A stretch of 64,000 nucleotides of DNA from positions 1,984,001 to 2,048,000 of the forward strand of contig NZ_CP017057.1 in assembly GCF_001719165.1 (NCBI RefSeq), in the 5' to 3' direction. Shown here piece by piece: positions 28,100 through 37,493 of the stretch. This DNA is from Erythrobacter litoralis (lineage in GTDB: Bacteria > Pseudomonadota > Alphaproteobacteria > Sphingomonadales > Sphingomonadaceae). A program made the position numbers and the translations under genes. Position 1 is the first letter of the stretch. Each line of letters begins with the position of its first letter. The notes below the pieces were generated by a model. It saw nothing but the letters and a program-made list of their open reading frames with translations, had not been told where the DNA came from and made no database searches.

Positions 28100-29473
28100 A
28101 TGACGACAGCCACGCATCTCCTGCGCACCAGGCGCTTTTTCCCGATGTTCGCGACGCAGTTCCTCAATGCGTTCAACGACAATCTCTACAAGACAACGAT
28201 GCTGCTTTTCGTCGTCTATGCGGTCTACAACGACCCCGAAACCGAAACGCTGTTCAGCGCGATCGCATCGGCGGTGTTCATCCTGCCCTTCGTCGTCATC
28301 TCCGGCATTTCCGGCCAGCTTGCCGACATGCGGTGCAAGGCGCGGATCATCCGCACGGTCAAACTGTGCGAGATCGGCATCATGAGCCTCGGCGCGCTCG
28401 GGCTCTACATGGCGTGGAGCGGGTGGGACCTGGCAATCGTCGCGCCGCTCGGGATCCTGACGATCGACACGACGCTGTCGATCATCGTCCTGCTGTTCGT
28501 CCTGCTGCTTGCCGGGTGTCAGTCGACCTTCCTTGCGCCGATCAAATACGCGATCCTGCCGCAGCACCTGCGCCGCGAGGAAGTGCTCGCCGGGACCGGC
28601 CTCGTCGAGGCGGGGACCTATGTCGCGATCCTGCTCGGCACGATTCTCGCCGGCCCGCTCGCGGTGGACCACACCGAATGGGCGGCGGGCGGCATCGTGC
28701 TGACGGCGATCGTCGGCTACACGGTCAGCCGGCAGGTCCCCGATGCGCCCGCGCAGGGAATGATCGAGCCGATCGACTGGAACCTCTGGCGTTCCTCCAC
28801 CCGCATCATTCGCGAATCGATGGAAGACCGCCCGATCTGGTACGCGATCGTCGCGATCAGCTTCTTCTGGACCATCGGCGCGGTGCTGTTCATCCAGTTT
28901 CCGCCGCTTGCCAAGAACACGCTGGCCGCCAGTCCCGAAGTCGCGAGCCTGTTCCTCGTCATGTTCTCGATCGGCATCGCGCTGGGATCGGTCAGCATCA
29001 ACGCGCTGCTGAAAGGCGCGGTCTCGGCCCGTTTCGCACCGGTCAGCGTCGTGCTGATGGGCGGCTGCGTGATCGCCTTCTACTTGCTGGTGAAGAACTG
29101 GAACGGCACGGGCGATGCCGGGCTTCTCGGAATAACCGCCTTCCTCGCCCAGCCGATGGCGGCGGCGCTCCTGCTCGCCCTGCTCGGTATCGCGGTGATG
29201 GGCGGCATGTTCGTCGTCCCGCTCTACGCATTTCTCACCACGCGGGTCGCGGGCGAAAAGGCGGCGCGGGTGATCGCGGCCAACAACATCGTCAATTCGG
29301 CCGCCATGGTCGGCGGGTCGCTGCTGTCGGTGGGGCTGACGGCCCTGGGCGTTCAAGCGGTCGAACAGGTCCTGCTGGCCGCCGGGATGAGCCTGATATC
29401 GGCCTGGCTCGGCAGGGTGCTCTACAAGGTCGAGCGCGAGGAAATGACCGGCGCGGCAGGGCTGGCCGGGTGA
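28100..29473 (+). CDS. MFS transporter, LplT-like (lysophospholipid transporter family)
   Basis: The 457-residue protein has 12 predicted membrane segments and the start FFPMFATQFLNAFNDNLYK, which is characteristic of LplT and of the transporter half of Aas-type fusions. FLAPIKYAILPQHLR in the middle is also typical. LplT flips lysophospholipids inward for reacylation. No acyltransferase gene lies next to it, so its partner would be elsewhere. The ATG at 28100 is chosen where homology begins; no clear Shine-Dalgarno sequence precedes it. Confidence 0.85.
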   Translation: MTTATHLLRTRRFFPMFATQFLNAFNDNLYKTTMLLFVVYAVYNDPETETLFSAIASAVFILPFVVISGISGQLADMRCKARIIRTVKLCEIGIMSLGALGLYMAWSGWDLAIVAPLGILTIDTTLSIIVLLFVLLLAGCQSTFLAPIKYAILPQHLRREEVLAGTGLVEAGTYVAILLGTILAGPLAVDHTEWAAGGIVLTAIVGYTVSRQVPDAPAQGMIEPIDWNLWRSSTRIIRESMEDRPIWYAIVAISFFWTIGAVLFIQFPPLAKNTLAASPEVASLFLVMFSIGIALGSVSINALLKGAVSARFAPVSVVLMGGCVIAFYLLVKNWNGTGDAGLLGITAFLAQPMAAALLLALLGIAVMGGMFVVPLYAFLTTRVAGEKAARVIAANNIVNSAAMVGGSLLSVGLTALGVQAVEQVLLAAGMSLISAWLGRVLYKVEREEMTGAAGLAG

Positions 29474-29480
29474 CGGATCG

Positions 29481-29774
29481 CTACAGGATGAAAGCGAGCA
29501 CCGCCGCGGTCACCGTCAGATAGGTGCTCGCAAACCCGCGAACGTCGTCGCGGGTCAGCGCCCACAGGCTCTCGGCCGGAATGTCGATCAGATCGGCGCA
29601 GACATGCGGCGGAAGGCTCGCGCGGTAGGGATGGCGGGCGCTTTCGTCGGTGAGGACGAGCGCGCGGCGACCCTTTGCCCCGCGCCCCGTTACCCGATGC
29701 CGCGACCGCACTTCCTCGTCGTCCCGGTGCTGCGGGACACAGACGAGGTCGGCGGTTAGGCGCGCATAGGGCAT
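29481..29774 (-). CDS. Small hypothetical protein with C-terminal membrane segment
   Basis: The 97-residue protein is polar and basic for about 75 residues, with two or three cysteines, and ends in one hydrophobic segment (YLTVTAAVLAFIL), as in tail-anchored proteins. I do not recognise a family. No good Shine-Dalgarno sequence precedes the ATG. It lies convergent to the LplT-like gene with a 7-base gap. The gene is plausible because the stretch would otherwise be empty, but it could be a chance frame. Confidence 0.45.
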   Translation of the reverse strand: MPYARLTADLVCVPQHRDDEEVRSRHRVTGRGAKGRRALVLTDESARHPYRASLPPHVCADLIDIPAESLWALTRDDVRGFASTYLTVTAAVLAFIL

Positions 29775-29957
29775 GGCAATGGTGTTAAGACTTTCTTAAC
29801 GCCCTGTCACACCCTTCGCCCCGGTTGTTGCACAGTGGGACACTTGCCCGGGGCAGCGGGACGATCGGCACAATTGCAGGGTGGCCGCGCGCGGGGTAAG
29901 CGCGCATCCGGTAGACAGGGGGCCTCAACCAGAGGGGCGAGAGGAGAGGGAAAGGCC

Positions 29958-31628
29958 ATGGCCGAGACGACGAAGCGTGCAGCGAACCTGCTGGTCGAAT
30001 GCCTTGCCGAACAGGGCACCGACCGGATCTTCACCGTGCCCGGGGAAAGCTTTCTCGCGGTGCTCGACGCGCTCCACGGGGGGACGCAGATCGATACCGT
30101 CACCTGCCGGCAGGAAGGCGGCGCTGCCTTCATGGCCTGCGCCGACGGGGCGCTTACCGGGCGGCCGGGCGTCGCCTTCGTCACCCGCGGACCCGGCGCG
30201 ACCAATGCCAGCATCGGCGTTCATGTCGCGCACCAGGATTCGCAGCCCATGGTGCTGTTCGTCGGCGATGTCGCACGACCCATGCAGGGGCGCGAAGGCT
30301 TTCAGGAGGTCGATTTTCCCGCCTTCTTCGCGCCGATTTCCAAATGGGCCGCGCGGATCGACGATCCTTCGCGCATTCCCGAATATGTCGCGCGCGCCTT
30401 TTCGGTCGCGATCAGCGGGCGGCCCGGCCCGGCCGTCCTGGCCCTGCCCGAGGACATGCTGTGCGAGGATGTTTCCGCCCGGCATTCGCCCCGCCCCCGC
30501 GTCGAGCGCCCGACGCAGGCCGCCTGTCCCGACGCGATGCAGGCGCTGCTCGCGCTGCTGGCGGATGCCGCGTCCCCGGTGGCGATCGTCGGCGGGGCGG
30601 GCTGGAACCGCAAGGCGCGCCATCATTTCCAGGCCTTTGCCGAACGCATCGGCCTGCCGGTCGCGACCGCTTTCAGACGGCAGGACGCGATTCCCGCAAG
30701 CTCGCCGGTCTATGCCGGGTCGCTGGGCTATGGCCCCAATCCCAAGCTGGTCGAACGGGTGCGCAATGCCGACCTCATCCTCGCCGTGGGAGCGCGACTG
30801 GGCGAGGCGACCACCGAGGGCTACAGCGTGCCCACGCCCGATCATCCCGGGCAGGTGCTGATCCACGTCCATCCCGACCCTGAGGAGCTGGGCCGGGTCT
30901 ATCGCACCGATCTTGCGCTGTGCTGCGCGATGGACGAATTCGCCGAAGCCGCCGCCCTTTGGGAAGACGGTGCGATCATCCCCTTCGATGCGGGCGCTGC
31001 GGCAAATCGCGAATGGCGTGAATGGGCGACGCATGAACCGAACGACAAGGCGCCCGCGCTGGACCTTGCGGCCTGCGTCACGCTGATGCGCGAATCGCTC
31101 CCGCATGAAACGATACTCGCCAACGGGGCGGGCAATTTCGCCGGGTGGTTCCATCGCTACTGGCGTTACGAGGGCTATCCCGCGCAGCTCGCACCGACTT
31201 GCGGAGCGATGGGCTATGGCGTCCCCGCCGGCATCGCCGCCGCGCTGCGCCACCCCGAACGCCCGGTGGTCGCGGTGGCCGGCGACGGGGATTTCCTGAT
31301 GAACGGGCAGGAACTCGCAAGCGCCGCGCAGGCGGGTGCTAACCTCCTCGTCGTGGTCGTCGACAACGGCGCCTACGGGACGATCAGGATGCACCAGGAA
31401 CGCGAATATCCCGGCCGCGTATCGGCGACAGAGCTTGCCAATCCCGATTTCGCAGCGCTCGCCGAAGCGTTCGGCGCATGGGCCGCGCGGGCCGAGACGA
31501 CGGAGGAATTCGCCGCTGCCTTCGCCGAATCCGGAAAGCGCGAAGGCGTGCGGCTCATCCACGCGGTGACCGAAATCGAACAGCTCGCCGCAAGCGGGGC
31601 TACGGTAAGCTCGCTCAGGAACCGCTAG
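29958..31628 (+). CDS. Thiamine-diphosphate-dependent enzyme, acetolactate synthase large-subunit-like
   Basis: The 556-residue protein has the three-domain layout of the acetolactate synthase/pyruvate oxidase family. The cofactor-activating Glu53 lies in TCRQEGGAAF. The central domain is present, and the ThDP motif starts with AGDGDFLMNGQEL (about residue 440) and ends VVDNGAYG. No regulatory small subunit gene is adjacent, so a role in branched-chain amino acid synthesis is not certain; benzaldehyde lyase-, oxalyl- or sulfoacetaldehyde-type activities are possible. A strong GGAGAGGGAAAGG lies before the ATG at 29958. Confidence 0.88.
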   Translation: MAETTKRAANLLVECLAEQGTDRIFTVPGESFLAVLDALHGGTQIDTVTCRQEGGAAFMACADGALTGRPGVAFVTRGPGATNASIGVHVAHQDSQPMVLFVGDVARPMQGREGFQEVDFPAFFAPISKWAARIDDPSRIPEYVARAFSVAISGRPGPAVLALPEDMLCEDVSARHSPRPRVERPTQAACPDAMQALLALLADAASPVAIVGGAGWNRKARHHFQAFAERIGLPVATAFRRQDAIPASSPVYAGSLGYGPNPKLVERVRNADLILAVGARLGEATTEGYSVPTPDHPGQVLIHVHPDPEELGRVYRTDLALCCAMDEFAEAAALWEDGAIIPFDAGAAANREWREWATHEPNDKAPALDLAACVTLMRESLPHETILANGAGNFAGWFHRYWRYEGYPAQLAPTCGAMGYGVPAGIAAALRHPERPVVAVAGDGDFLMNGQELASAAQAGANLLVVVVDNGAYGTIRMHQEREYPGRVSATELANPDFAALAEAFGAWAARAETTEEFAAAFAESGKREGVRLIHAVTEIEQLAASGATVSSLRNR

Positions 31629-31636
31629 CGCACGCG

Positions 31637-31676
31637 AAAGGGGCCGCCTCCGAAATACGGGAGCGGCCCCTTTTCA
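31637..31676. terminator. Bidirectional rho-independent terminator
   Basis: AAAGGGGCCGC (31637-31647) pairs with GCGGCCCCTTT (31663-31673), with extra pairing in the loop arms. T-rich sequence follows on the plus strand and, because the stem starts with AAA, also on the minus strand. It lies between the convergent ThDP enzyme and CsbD-like genes and can serve both. Confidence 0.9.
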
Positions 31677-31694
31677 TGTCATGCGGATTGGGGG

Positions 31695-31865
31695 TCAGAT
31701 GTCGTTGCCCATCTCGCCCTTGACTTCGCCCTTGACCTGCTGGGCCTTGCCCTTGGCCTCGTCCTTGCGCCCTTCGGCGCGGGTTTCGGGGTCATCGGAC
31801 TTCTGCTTGGCCTTGCCGGTCGCTTCGTTGACATTGCCTTTGATCTTGTCGGTGAGTTCACCCAT
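31695..31865 (-). CDS. CsbD family stress-associated protein
   Basis: This 56-residue hydrophilic protein starts MGELTDKIKGNVNEATGKAK, the standard CsbD opening, and continues with Lys/Glu/Gly-rich amphipathic sequence. GGAGGA lies seven bases before the ATG. CsbD proteins are among the most abundant general-stress proteins of many bacteria, but their molecular role is unknown. In alphaproteobacteria they are often controlled by the EcfG general stress sigma factor; I did not identify a promoter for it here. Confidence 0.93.
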   Translation of the reverse strand: MGELTDKIKGNVNEATGKAKQKSDDPETRAEGRKDEAKGKAQQVKGEVKGEMGNDI

Positions 31866-32011
31866 GGAACATCCTCCATTGTCTTGGTCAAGCCAATGAA
31901 TTTACTGGCTTTCCACGCAATCAATGGATGAAGCGACGGGATCGTTCCGCCCCCTGTCCCACAGCGCGCTGAGCCGTGGCGCGCCCGCGACGACGCCCCG
32001 GCCTTCGGCAC

Positions 32012-32434
32012 TCAGCCCTTCGCCATCTCGCAGATGACCTCCCACTCCCGCGGCGTGATCGCCGCGACCGAGAGCCGCGAGAGGCGCACCAGTTCGCACT
32101 CGGCAAGCCGCGGATCGGCCTTGATCTGCTTGAGCGTCACCGGGTGGTCGAACTTTTCCTTCGCGCGCACCTTGACCGCCGCCCACTTGCCGGTCTCGTC
32201 GGTCGGATCGGTTATGCCCGCCACCGTCACCTCGCAGATGCCGACGATCTCCAGCCCCTCGCGCGAGTGGTAGAAGAACGCCTCGTCGCCGACCTCCATC
32301 GCCGCGAGATTGTTCTTCGCCCGGTGGTTGCGCACGCCGTCCCACACCCCATCGCCCTCGGCGACGAGATCGTCCCAGCTGTATTTGAACGGCTCGGATT
32401 TCATCAGCCAGTAATTGCGCGAAGCCTGCGCCAT
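32012..32434 (-). CDS. EVE domain protein
   Basis: The 140-residue protein consists of one EVE domain, a PUA-like fold: YWLMKSEPFKYSWDDL at the start, WDGVRNHRAKNNL, and a central FFYHSREGLEIVG strand pair. EVE domains bind modified bases in nucleic acids (for example modified cytosine or methylated adenine), and stand-alone bacterial versions are of unknown role. The ATG at 32434 is preferred to the one six codons upstream because homology begins there and GAGGGGG precedes it. Confidence 0.9.
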   Translation of the reverse strand: MAQASRNYWLMKSEPFKYSWDDLVAEGDGVWDGVRNHRAKNNLAAMEVGDEAFFYHSREGLEIVGICEVTVAGITDPTDETGKWAAVKVRAKEKFDHPVTLKQIKADPRLAECELVRLSRLSVAAITPREWEVICEMAKG

Positions 32435-32618
32435 GACACTCTGCCCCCTCATGAATGGACGTTTCTGATCGTCGGCCCCTCTGCCAGAGCCGCGCGCGCC
32501 AAGGCAAGCGTGCGCCGATTAACGCGATCTTTAGCCTCGTCACCGCATGTTTGCGCAAATCTCCCGGGCTGACTCAGGGCGGGCCGGGTGAAAGAGGGGC
32601 GCTTACGAGTAACCGGGC

Positions 32619-34475
32619 ATGACGGCGACACACGGAACGATCCAGACTCTCCACAAGGGCACGGCCGAGGAACGGGCGGGCGAAGGGCAGGCGCAGCGCG
32701 ACATCGTCGCCCTCGGGATCACGACGGCGGCGATACTGCTTTTCGTCGCCACCGGCGGCGTGGTCGTGCCGGACACGCTGATGGCGCTGATGGGCACGGG
32801 CAGTGGCGCCGATCCGCTGCTCACCACCGCGCTGCTGCTCAACATCGCGCTGATCATCTTCGCCTGGCGCCGCTATCGTGAATTGATCCGCGAAATCGAG
32901 GAACGCCGCCGCGCCGAGGCGCAGGCGCGCGAGCTGGCCGAACGCGACCCGCTGACCGGGTGTCTCAACCGCCGTTCGATGGCCGAAGTCACCGAAGCGC
33001 TGCGGATCCGCACTGCCGAACGCGGCCAGGCGATCGCCTATGCCATGATCGACCTCGACAATTTCAAGCAGGTCAACGACATGCACGGCCACCATGCGGG
33101 CGACCAGGTGCTTTGCCAGTTCGCCGATCGGGTTCGCGAGGTGCTGCCGAAAAGCGCCCGGCTCGCCCGGCTGGGCGGGGACGAATTCGCTTTCGTCACC
33201 CCCTTTGATCCGGCCCGGCGCGAGCGCATCGACGACCTCGTGATCAGGCTTTACGAAGGGCTCGCCCTGCCCTTCCAGCTCGACAGCGTCACGCTCGAAA
33301 TCACCATGTCGGTGGGCGTCACCAGCGATCATTGCCCCGACGGGCTCGAACCGTTGAGCGCTTCGGGCGACACGCTGCTCCACCGCGCCGACATCGCGAT
33401 GTACCAGGCGAAAAAGCAGGGCAAGAACCGCTTCTTCTGGTTCGAGCCGAGCATGGAAAACGAATTGCGGTTCAGGAACGAACTCGAAACGGGCATCCGG
33501 CACGGCATCACCAGGGGCGAATTCGTGCCCTTCTACGAACAGCAGATCGATCTCGATACGGGCGAACTGGTCGGCTTCGAGATGCTGGCGCGCTGGCGTT
33601 CGCCGCAATTCGGCCTCGTCAGCCCGGAAATCTTCATCCCCGTGGCCGAGGAAATCGGCCTTATCGCCGAACTGTCCGAACAACTGATGCGCCAGGCCTT
33701 CGCCGATGCGCGCGGCTGGGACGAGGCGCTGACGCTTTCGATCAACATCTCGCCGGTGCAGCTGCGCGATCCGTGGTTCGCCCAGAAGCTTCTGAAACTG
33801 CTGGTCGAACACAGTTTTCCGGCCCAGCGGCTCGAGATCGAGATCACCGAATCCTGCCTGCACGAGAATATCGGCCTCGTGCGATCGATGATCACGAGCC
33901 TGCGCAATCAGGGGGTCAAGGTCAGCCTCGACGATTTCGGGACCGGCTATTCGAGCCTCGAACAGCTCCGCTCGCTGCCGTTCGACCGTTTGAAGATCGA
34001 CCGCAGCTTCATCAAGGACCTGACCGAGAACGGCGGCAAGAGCCGCATCGTCGATGCGATCGTTTCCCTGGGGCGCGGGCTCGAAATGCCGATCACCGCC
34101 GAGGGGATCGAGCACGAGGACATCCTCACCGCGCTTCGCAAGATGGGCGAATTCAAGGGCCAGGGCTATCTTTATGGCCGCCCCGAAACCGCCGAACAGG
34201 TGCACGAGCGGCTCAGCATTGCAGGGCGGCTGGCGGGCAGCGCGATGGCCGATGCGCCGAACGCGGGCGCGGAAGGGATCGAACTGCCCGATCTCGGCGC
34301 GCTGGCGCGCAGCGTCGCCCGCGCGGCCCGGGGTGACAATGCCGGTGACAATAGAGGCGGGGAAATGGGCGGACCGGGCGAATCGGGCGACCCCGATCAC
34401 GGCGGGGCCGCGCCGCATCCGGGCGGCACCGCGCTCGACGGCGGGCCGATCCTGCCGCGCCGCGCGCGCCACTGA
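32619..34475 (+). CDS. Membrane-bound GGDEF-EAL cyclic-di-GMP protein
   Basis: The 618-residue protein has two N-terminal membrane segments (about 28-48 and 66-84), a coiled linker, a GGDEF domain with intact LGGDEF (about 185), and an EAL domain. The EAL signature reads EML (GFEMLARW, about 320). The other catalytic blocks NISPVQL, EITES, DDFGTGYSS, IDRSFI and AEGIE are present, so phosphodiesterase activity is likely kept; cyclase activity is also possible. After about residue 545 a Gly/Asp/Pro-rich tail of about 70 residues has no recognisable fold. It stands alone, upstream of dapF. Confidence 0.92.
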   Translation: MTATHGTIQTLHKGTAEERAGEGQAQRDIVALGITTAAILLFVATGGVVVPDTLMALMGTGSGADPLLTTALLLNIALIIFAWRRYRELIREIEERRRAEAQARELAERDPLTGCLNRRSMAEVTEALRIRTAERGQAIAYAMIDLDNFKQVNDMHGHHAGDQVLCQFADRVREVLPKSARLARLGGDEFAFVTPFDPARRERIDDLVIRLYEGLALPFQLDSVTLEITMSVGVTSDHCPDGLEPLSASGDTLLHRADIAMYQAKKQGKNRFFWFEPSMENELRFRNELETGIRHGITRGEFVPFYEQQIDLDTGELVGFEMLARWRSPQFGLVSPEIFIPVAEEIGLIAELSEQLMRQAFADARGWDEALTLSINISPVQLRDPWFAQKLLKLLVEHSFPAQRLEIEITESCLHENIGLVRSMITSLRNQGVKVSLDDFGTGYSSLEQLRSLPFDRLKIDRSFIKDLTENGGKSRIVDAIVSLGRGLEMPITAEGIEHEDILTALRKMGEFKGQGYLYGRPETAEQVHERLSIAGRLAGSAMADAPNAGAEGIELPDLGALARSVARAARGDNAGDNRGGEMGGPGESGDPDHGGAAPHPGGTALDGGPILPRRARH

Positions 34476-34543
34476 ACGCGTCGCCGGACCGTCTCGCGCC
34501 ACTGGACGAGCGCGCCCGCCATGCATAGATGCGTGGCCGTACA

Positions 34544-35371
34544 ATGCGCGTTTCCTTCACCAAGATGCACGGGCTCGGCAACGATTTCGTCGTGCTCGAC
34601 GCCCGCGAGGCCAGCCTGCCGGACATGACCGGGGCGATGGCGCGCGCGCTCGCCGACCGGCGCACCGGGATCGGCTGCGACCAGGTGATCGTGCTTGAGC
34701 CGAGCGAAAGCGCGGATTTCCGCATGCGTATCTTCAATTCCGACGGGAGCGAGGTCGGGGCCTGCGGCAATGCCAGCCGGGCGGTCGCGATCCTGCATGG
34801 CGAGGCCGCGCGGGTCGAGACCGCGGGCGGCGCGATCGCGGTCGAGCCGCGGGACGGCTGCGCTGCGGTCGACATGGGGCTGCCGCGTTTCGGCTGGGAG
34901 GCGATCCCGCTCGCCTATGCGATGGATACGGGCGCGATGCCGGTCGGCTGGGGCGAGCTTGAAAACCCGATGGCGGTCAATGTGGGCAATCCGCATGTCG
35001 TGTTCTTCGTCGAGGACGCGAATGCAGTGGATCTTGCCGCGCTCGGGTCGGGGATCGAAAACGACCCGCTTTTTCCCGAACGGATCAACGTCAATGTCGC
35101 GAGCCTTGCAGGGCCGGACCATCTTGCGCTGCGCGTGTGGGAGCGCGGGGCGGGTCTTACCCGCGCCTGCGGGACCGGGGCCTGCGCGACGGCGGTCGCG
35201 GCGATCCGCAAGCGGCTGGTGACGAGCCCGGTGACGATTTCGCTTCCCGGCGGCGATCTCGTGATCGAATGGGATGGCGGCGGGTCCGGCGATGGAGCGG
35301 GCCCGATCCGGATGACCGGCCCGGCGAGCGAGGCCTTTCGCGGTAGCTTCGAATGGGACGATTTCGCGTGA
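34544..35371 (+). CDS. dapF: Diaminopimelate epimerase
   Basis: The 275-residue protein has both active-site cysteines of the two-base racemase: Cys74 in GACGNASR and Cys209 in RACGTGACA. TKMHGLGNDFV near the start is the standard opening. It converts LL- to meso-diaminopimelate for lysine and peptidoglycan. An in-frame ATG at 34529 would add five residues; neither start has a clear Shine-Dalgarno sequence. The stop overlaps the next gene, and dapF-mtaB-ftsY-ispZ form a tight operon. Confidence 0.96.
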   Translation: MRVSFTKMHGLGNDFVVLDAREASLPDMTGAMARALADRRTGIGCDQVIVLEPSESADFRMRIFNSDGSEVGACGNASRAVAILHGEAARVETAGGAIAVEPRDGCAAVDMGLPRFGWEAIPLAYAMDTGAMPVGWGELENPMAVNVGNPHVVFFVEDANAVDLAALGSGIENDPLFPERINVNVASLAGPDHLALRVWERGAGLTRACGTGACATAVAAIRKRLVTSPVTISLPGGDLVIEWDGGGSGDGAGPIRMTGPASEAFRGSFEWDDFA

Positions 35372-36561
35372 ACGCGCCGCAGACCGTCTCGCCGCTAGTG
35401 ATTTCCCTGGGCTGCCGGCTCAACATCGCCGAAAGCGAGGCGATGCGCGCGATGCTGGGCGAGGATGCGGGCGACATCGTCGTGGTCAATTCCTGCGCGG
35501 TCACCAACGAGGCGGTGCGCCAGACCCGCCAGGCGATCCGCCGCGCCCGGCGCGCAAGGCCCGATGCGCGGCTGATCGTCACCGGCTGCGCGGCTGAGAT
35601 CGAGCGCGAGGCGATCGCCGCCATGCCCGAGGTCGACGCGATCATGGCGAATGCGGCGAAGCTCGATGCGCGCCGCTGGAACGTGCCCGCCGCCGACACC
35701 CCTCCCCCGCCGCAACGAACCCGTGCCTTCATCGGCGTGCAGAACGGCTGCGACCATGCCTGCACCTTCTGCATCATCCCGCAGGGACGCGGGAAAAGCC
35801 GTTCGCTGACCGTGGCCGAGGTGCTGCGCGAGGTTGAAGGACATTTGATTGCGGGGGCAAAGGAAATTGTCTTCACCGGTGTCGATCTGACAAGCTGGGG
35901 ACAGGATATTTCCAACACGCCCCGATTGGGTTCCCTGATCGAAGCCACCCTGAATGAATTTCGCGAACTAAGCCGCCTTAGGCTTTCCTCGGTCGACGGG
36001 GTGGAAATCGACGCGGCCCTGTTCGACCTGCTGGCCGGCGAAAAACGGGTGATGCCGCATGTCCACCTGTCGCTCCAGCACGGCGCGGATCTGATCCTAA
36101 AGCGCATGAAAAGGCGCCATTCGCGGGCCGATGCGGTGGATCTCGTCGCCCGGCTGAAGGCACGCCGACCCGATATCGCGGTCGGGGCGGACCTCATTGC
36201 GGGCTTCCCGACCGAAAGCGAGGGGCACCACGCCGACAACCTTTCGATCATCGCACAATGCGACATCGTGCACGGCCACGTCTTTCCCTTTTCCCCGCGC
36301 GAAGGAACGCCCGCCGCGCGCATGCCGCAGCATGACCGTGCGACCGTCAAGGCCCGCGCCGCCGAACTCAGGGCCGCCGTGGCCGAACGCCGCGCGGACT
36401 GGCTGACAAGCCTTGTGGGCGAAACCCTCCCCGTCCTCGCCGAGCGGGACGGCACGGGCTATGGCCCCAATTACGCCCGCGTGAAGCTGCCCGACGGGAC
36501 GCGAGCGGGCGAGATCGTGCCGGTGAGGGTGCAGGCAGTCGAGGAGGGAATGCTGCGATGA
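35368..36561 (+). CDS. mtaB: tRNA methylthiotransferase, MtaB-like radical SAM enzyme
   Basis: The protein (about 397 residues) has the UPF0004 N-terminal domain with cysteines in SLGCRLN, NSCAVT and VTGCAAE, the radical SAM cluster CDHACTFC (Cys128, 132, 135), and a short TRAM-like C-terminus. MtaB adds a methylthio group to t6A at position 37 of tRNAs reading ANN codons. The order of motifs and GCRLN favour MtaB over MiaB or RimO. The GTG at 35368 overlaps the dapF stop by four bases and has GGGA upstream; an ATG at 35353 is an alternative. The stop overlaps the ftsY start by four bases. Confidence 0.9.
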   Translation: MNAPQTVSPLVISLGCRLNIAESEAMRAMLGEDAGDIVVVNSCAVTNEAVRQTRQAIRRARRARPDARLIVTGCAAEIEREAIAAMPEVDAIMANAAKLDARRWNVPAADTPPPPQRTRAFIGVQNGCDHACTFCIIPQGRGKSRSLTVAEVLREVEGHLIAGAKEIVFTGVDLTSWGQDISNTPRLGSLIEATLNEFRELSRLRLSSVDGVEIDAALFDLLAGEKRVMPHVHLSLQHGADLILKRMKRRHSRADAVDLVARLKARRPDIAVGADLIAGFPTESEGHHADNLSIIAQCDIVHGHVFPFSPREGTPAARMPQHDRATVKARAAELRAAVAERRADWLTSLVGETLPVLAERDGTGYGPNYARVKLPDGTRAGEIVPVRVQAVEEGMLR

Positions 36562-37493
36562 GCGAAGCGGAACAGGCCGGAAGCTGGAGCGAGCGACTGC
36601 TCGGCGGTTTTCGCAAGACCTCCGACCGGCTCGCCACCAACCTCACCGGGATCACCGCCGGAGGCAGGCTGGACGAGGCGACGCTCGACGATATCGAGGA
36701 CGCGCTGATCGTCTCCGACCTCGGCCCGTCGGCCGCCGCGCGCATCCGAAGCAAGCTCGCCGACAAGAGGTTCGGGGCGACGATCACCCAGACCGAGCTG
36801 AAGGAGGCGGTGGCCGAGGAAATCGCCGAGATCCTGCGGCCCGTGGCCAAGCCGCTCGAGATAACCGCCTTCCCGCGCCCGCAGGTGATCCTGGTGATCG
36901 GGGTCAACGGATCGGGCAAGACCACCACCATCGCCAAACTCGCGCATCTGTTCATGGAGGACGATTACGGCGTGCTGCTGGCCGCAGGCGACACGTTCCG
37001 CGCCGCCGCAATCGGCCAGCTCGCCACCTGGGCTGAGCGCGCAGGGGTCGACATCGTGCGCGGACCCGAAGGCGGCGATCCGGCGAGCATCGTCTACGAC
37101 GCGGTCAAGCAGGCGACCGATACCGGGATCGACGCGCTGATCGTCGACACTGCCGGGCGGCTCCAGAACAAGCGCGAACTGATGGACGAACTCGCCAAGA
37201 TCCGCCGCGTTCTCGGTCGTCTCAATCCCGACGCGCCGCACGACGTCGTGCTGGTGCTCGACGCGACCAACGGGCAGAATGCGCTTTCCCAGATCGACGT
37301 GTTCAAGGAGGTGGCGGGCGTGACCGGCCTCATCATGACCAAACTCGACGGCACCGCGCGCGGCGGCGTGCTGGTTGCGGCGGCGGAGCAATACGGCCTT
37401 CCGATCCACGCGATCGGGGTGGGGGAAACGATGGAGGACCTGCGCCCCTTCGACCCCGACCTTGTCGCGCGCGTCATCGCGGGAGTCGCGTGA
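36558..37493 (+). CDS. ftsY: Signal recognition particle receptor FtsY
   Basis: The 311-residue protein has the NG domain of SRP GTPases: G1 GVNGSGKTT (about 114), DTFRAAA, DTAGR, TKLDGTARGG and a C-terminal GVGE(T)xxDLxPF block. The acidic A domain of E. coli FtsY is almost absent, as is common in alphaproteobacteria. It receives ribosome-SRP complexes at the inner membrane. It sits between mtaB and ispZ with overlaps on both sides. Confidence 0.97.
   Translation: MSEAEQAGSWSERLLGGFRKTSDRLATNLTGITAGGRLDEATLDDIEDALIVSDLGPSAAARIRSKLADKRFGATITQTELKEAVAEEIAEILRPVAKPLEITAFPRPQVILVIGVNGSGKTTTIAKLAHLFMEDDYGVLLAAGDTFRAAAIGQLATWAERAGVDIVRGPEGGDPASIVYDAVKQATDTGIDALIVDTAGRLQNKRELMDELAKIRRVLGRLNPDAPHDVVLVLDATNGQNALSQIDVFKEVAGVTGLIMTKLDGTARGGVLVAAAEQYGLPIHAIGVGETMEDLRPFDPDLVARVIAGVA

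Noticed and set aside
32619..34475. EML in place of EAL as evidence of an inactive phosphodiesterase domain.
   Set aside because: The catalytic glutamate is kept and the second position varies in active enzymes; the other metal and catalytic blocks are intact.
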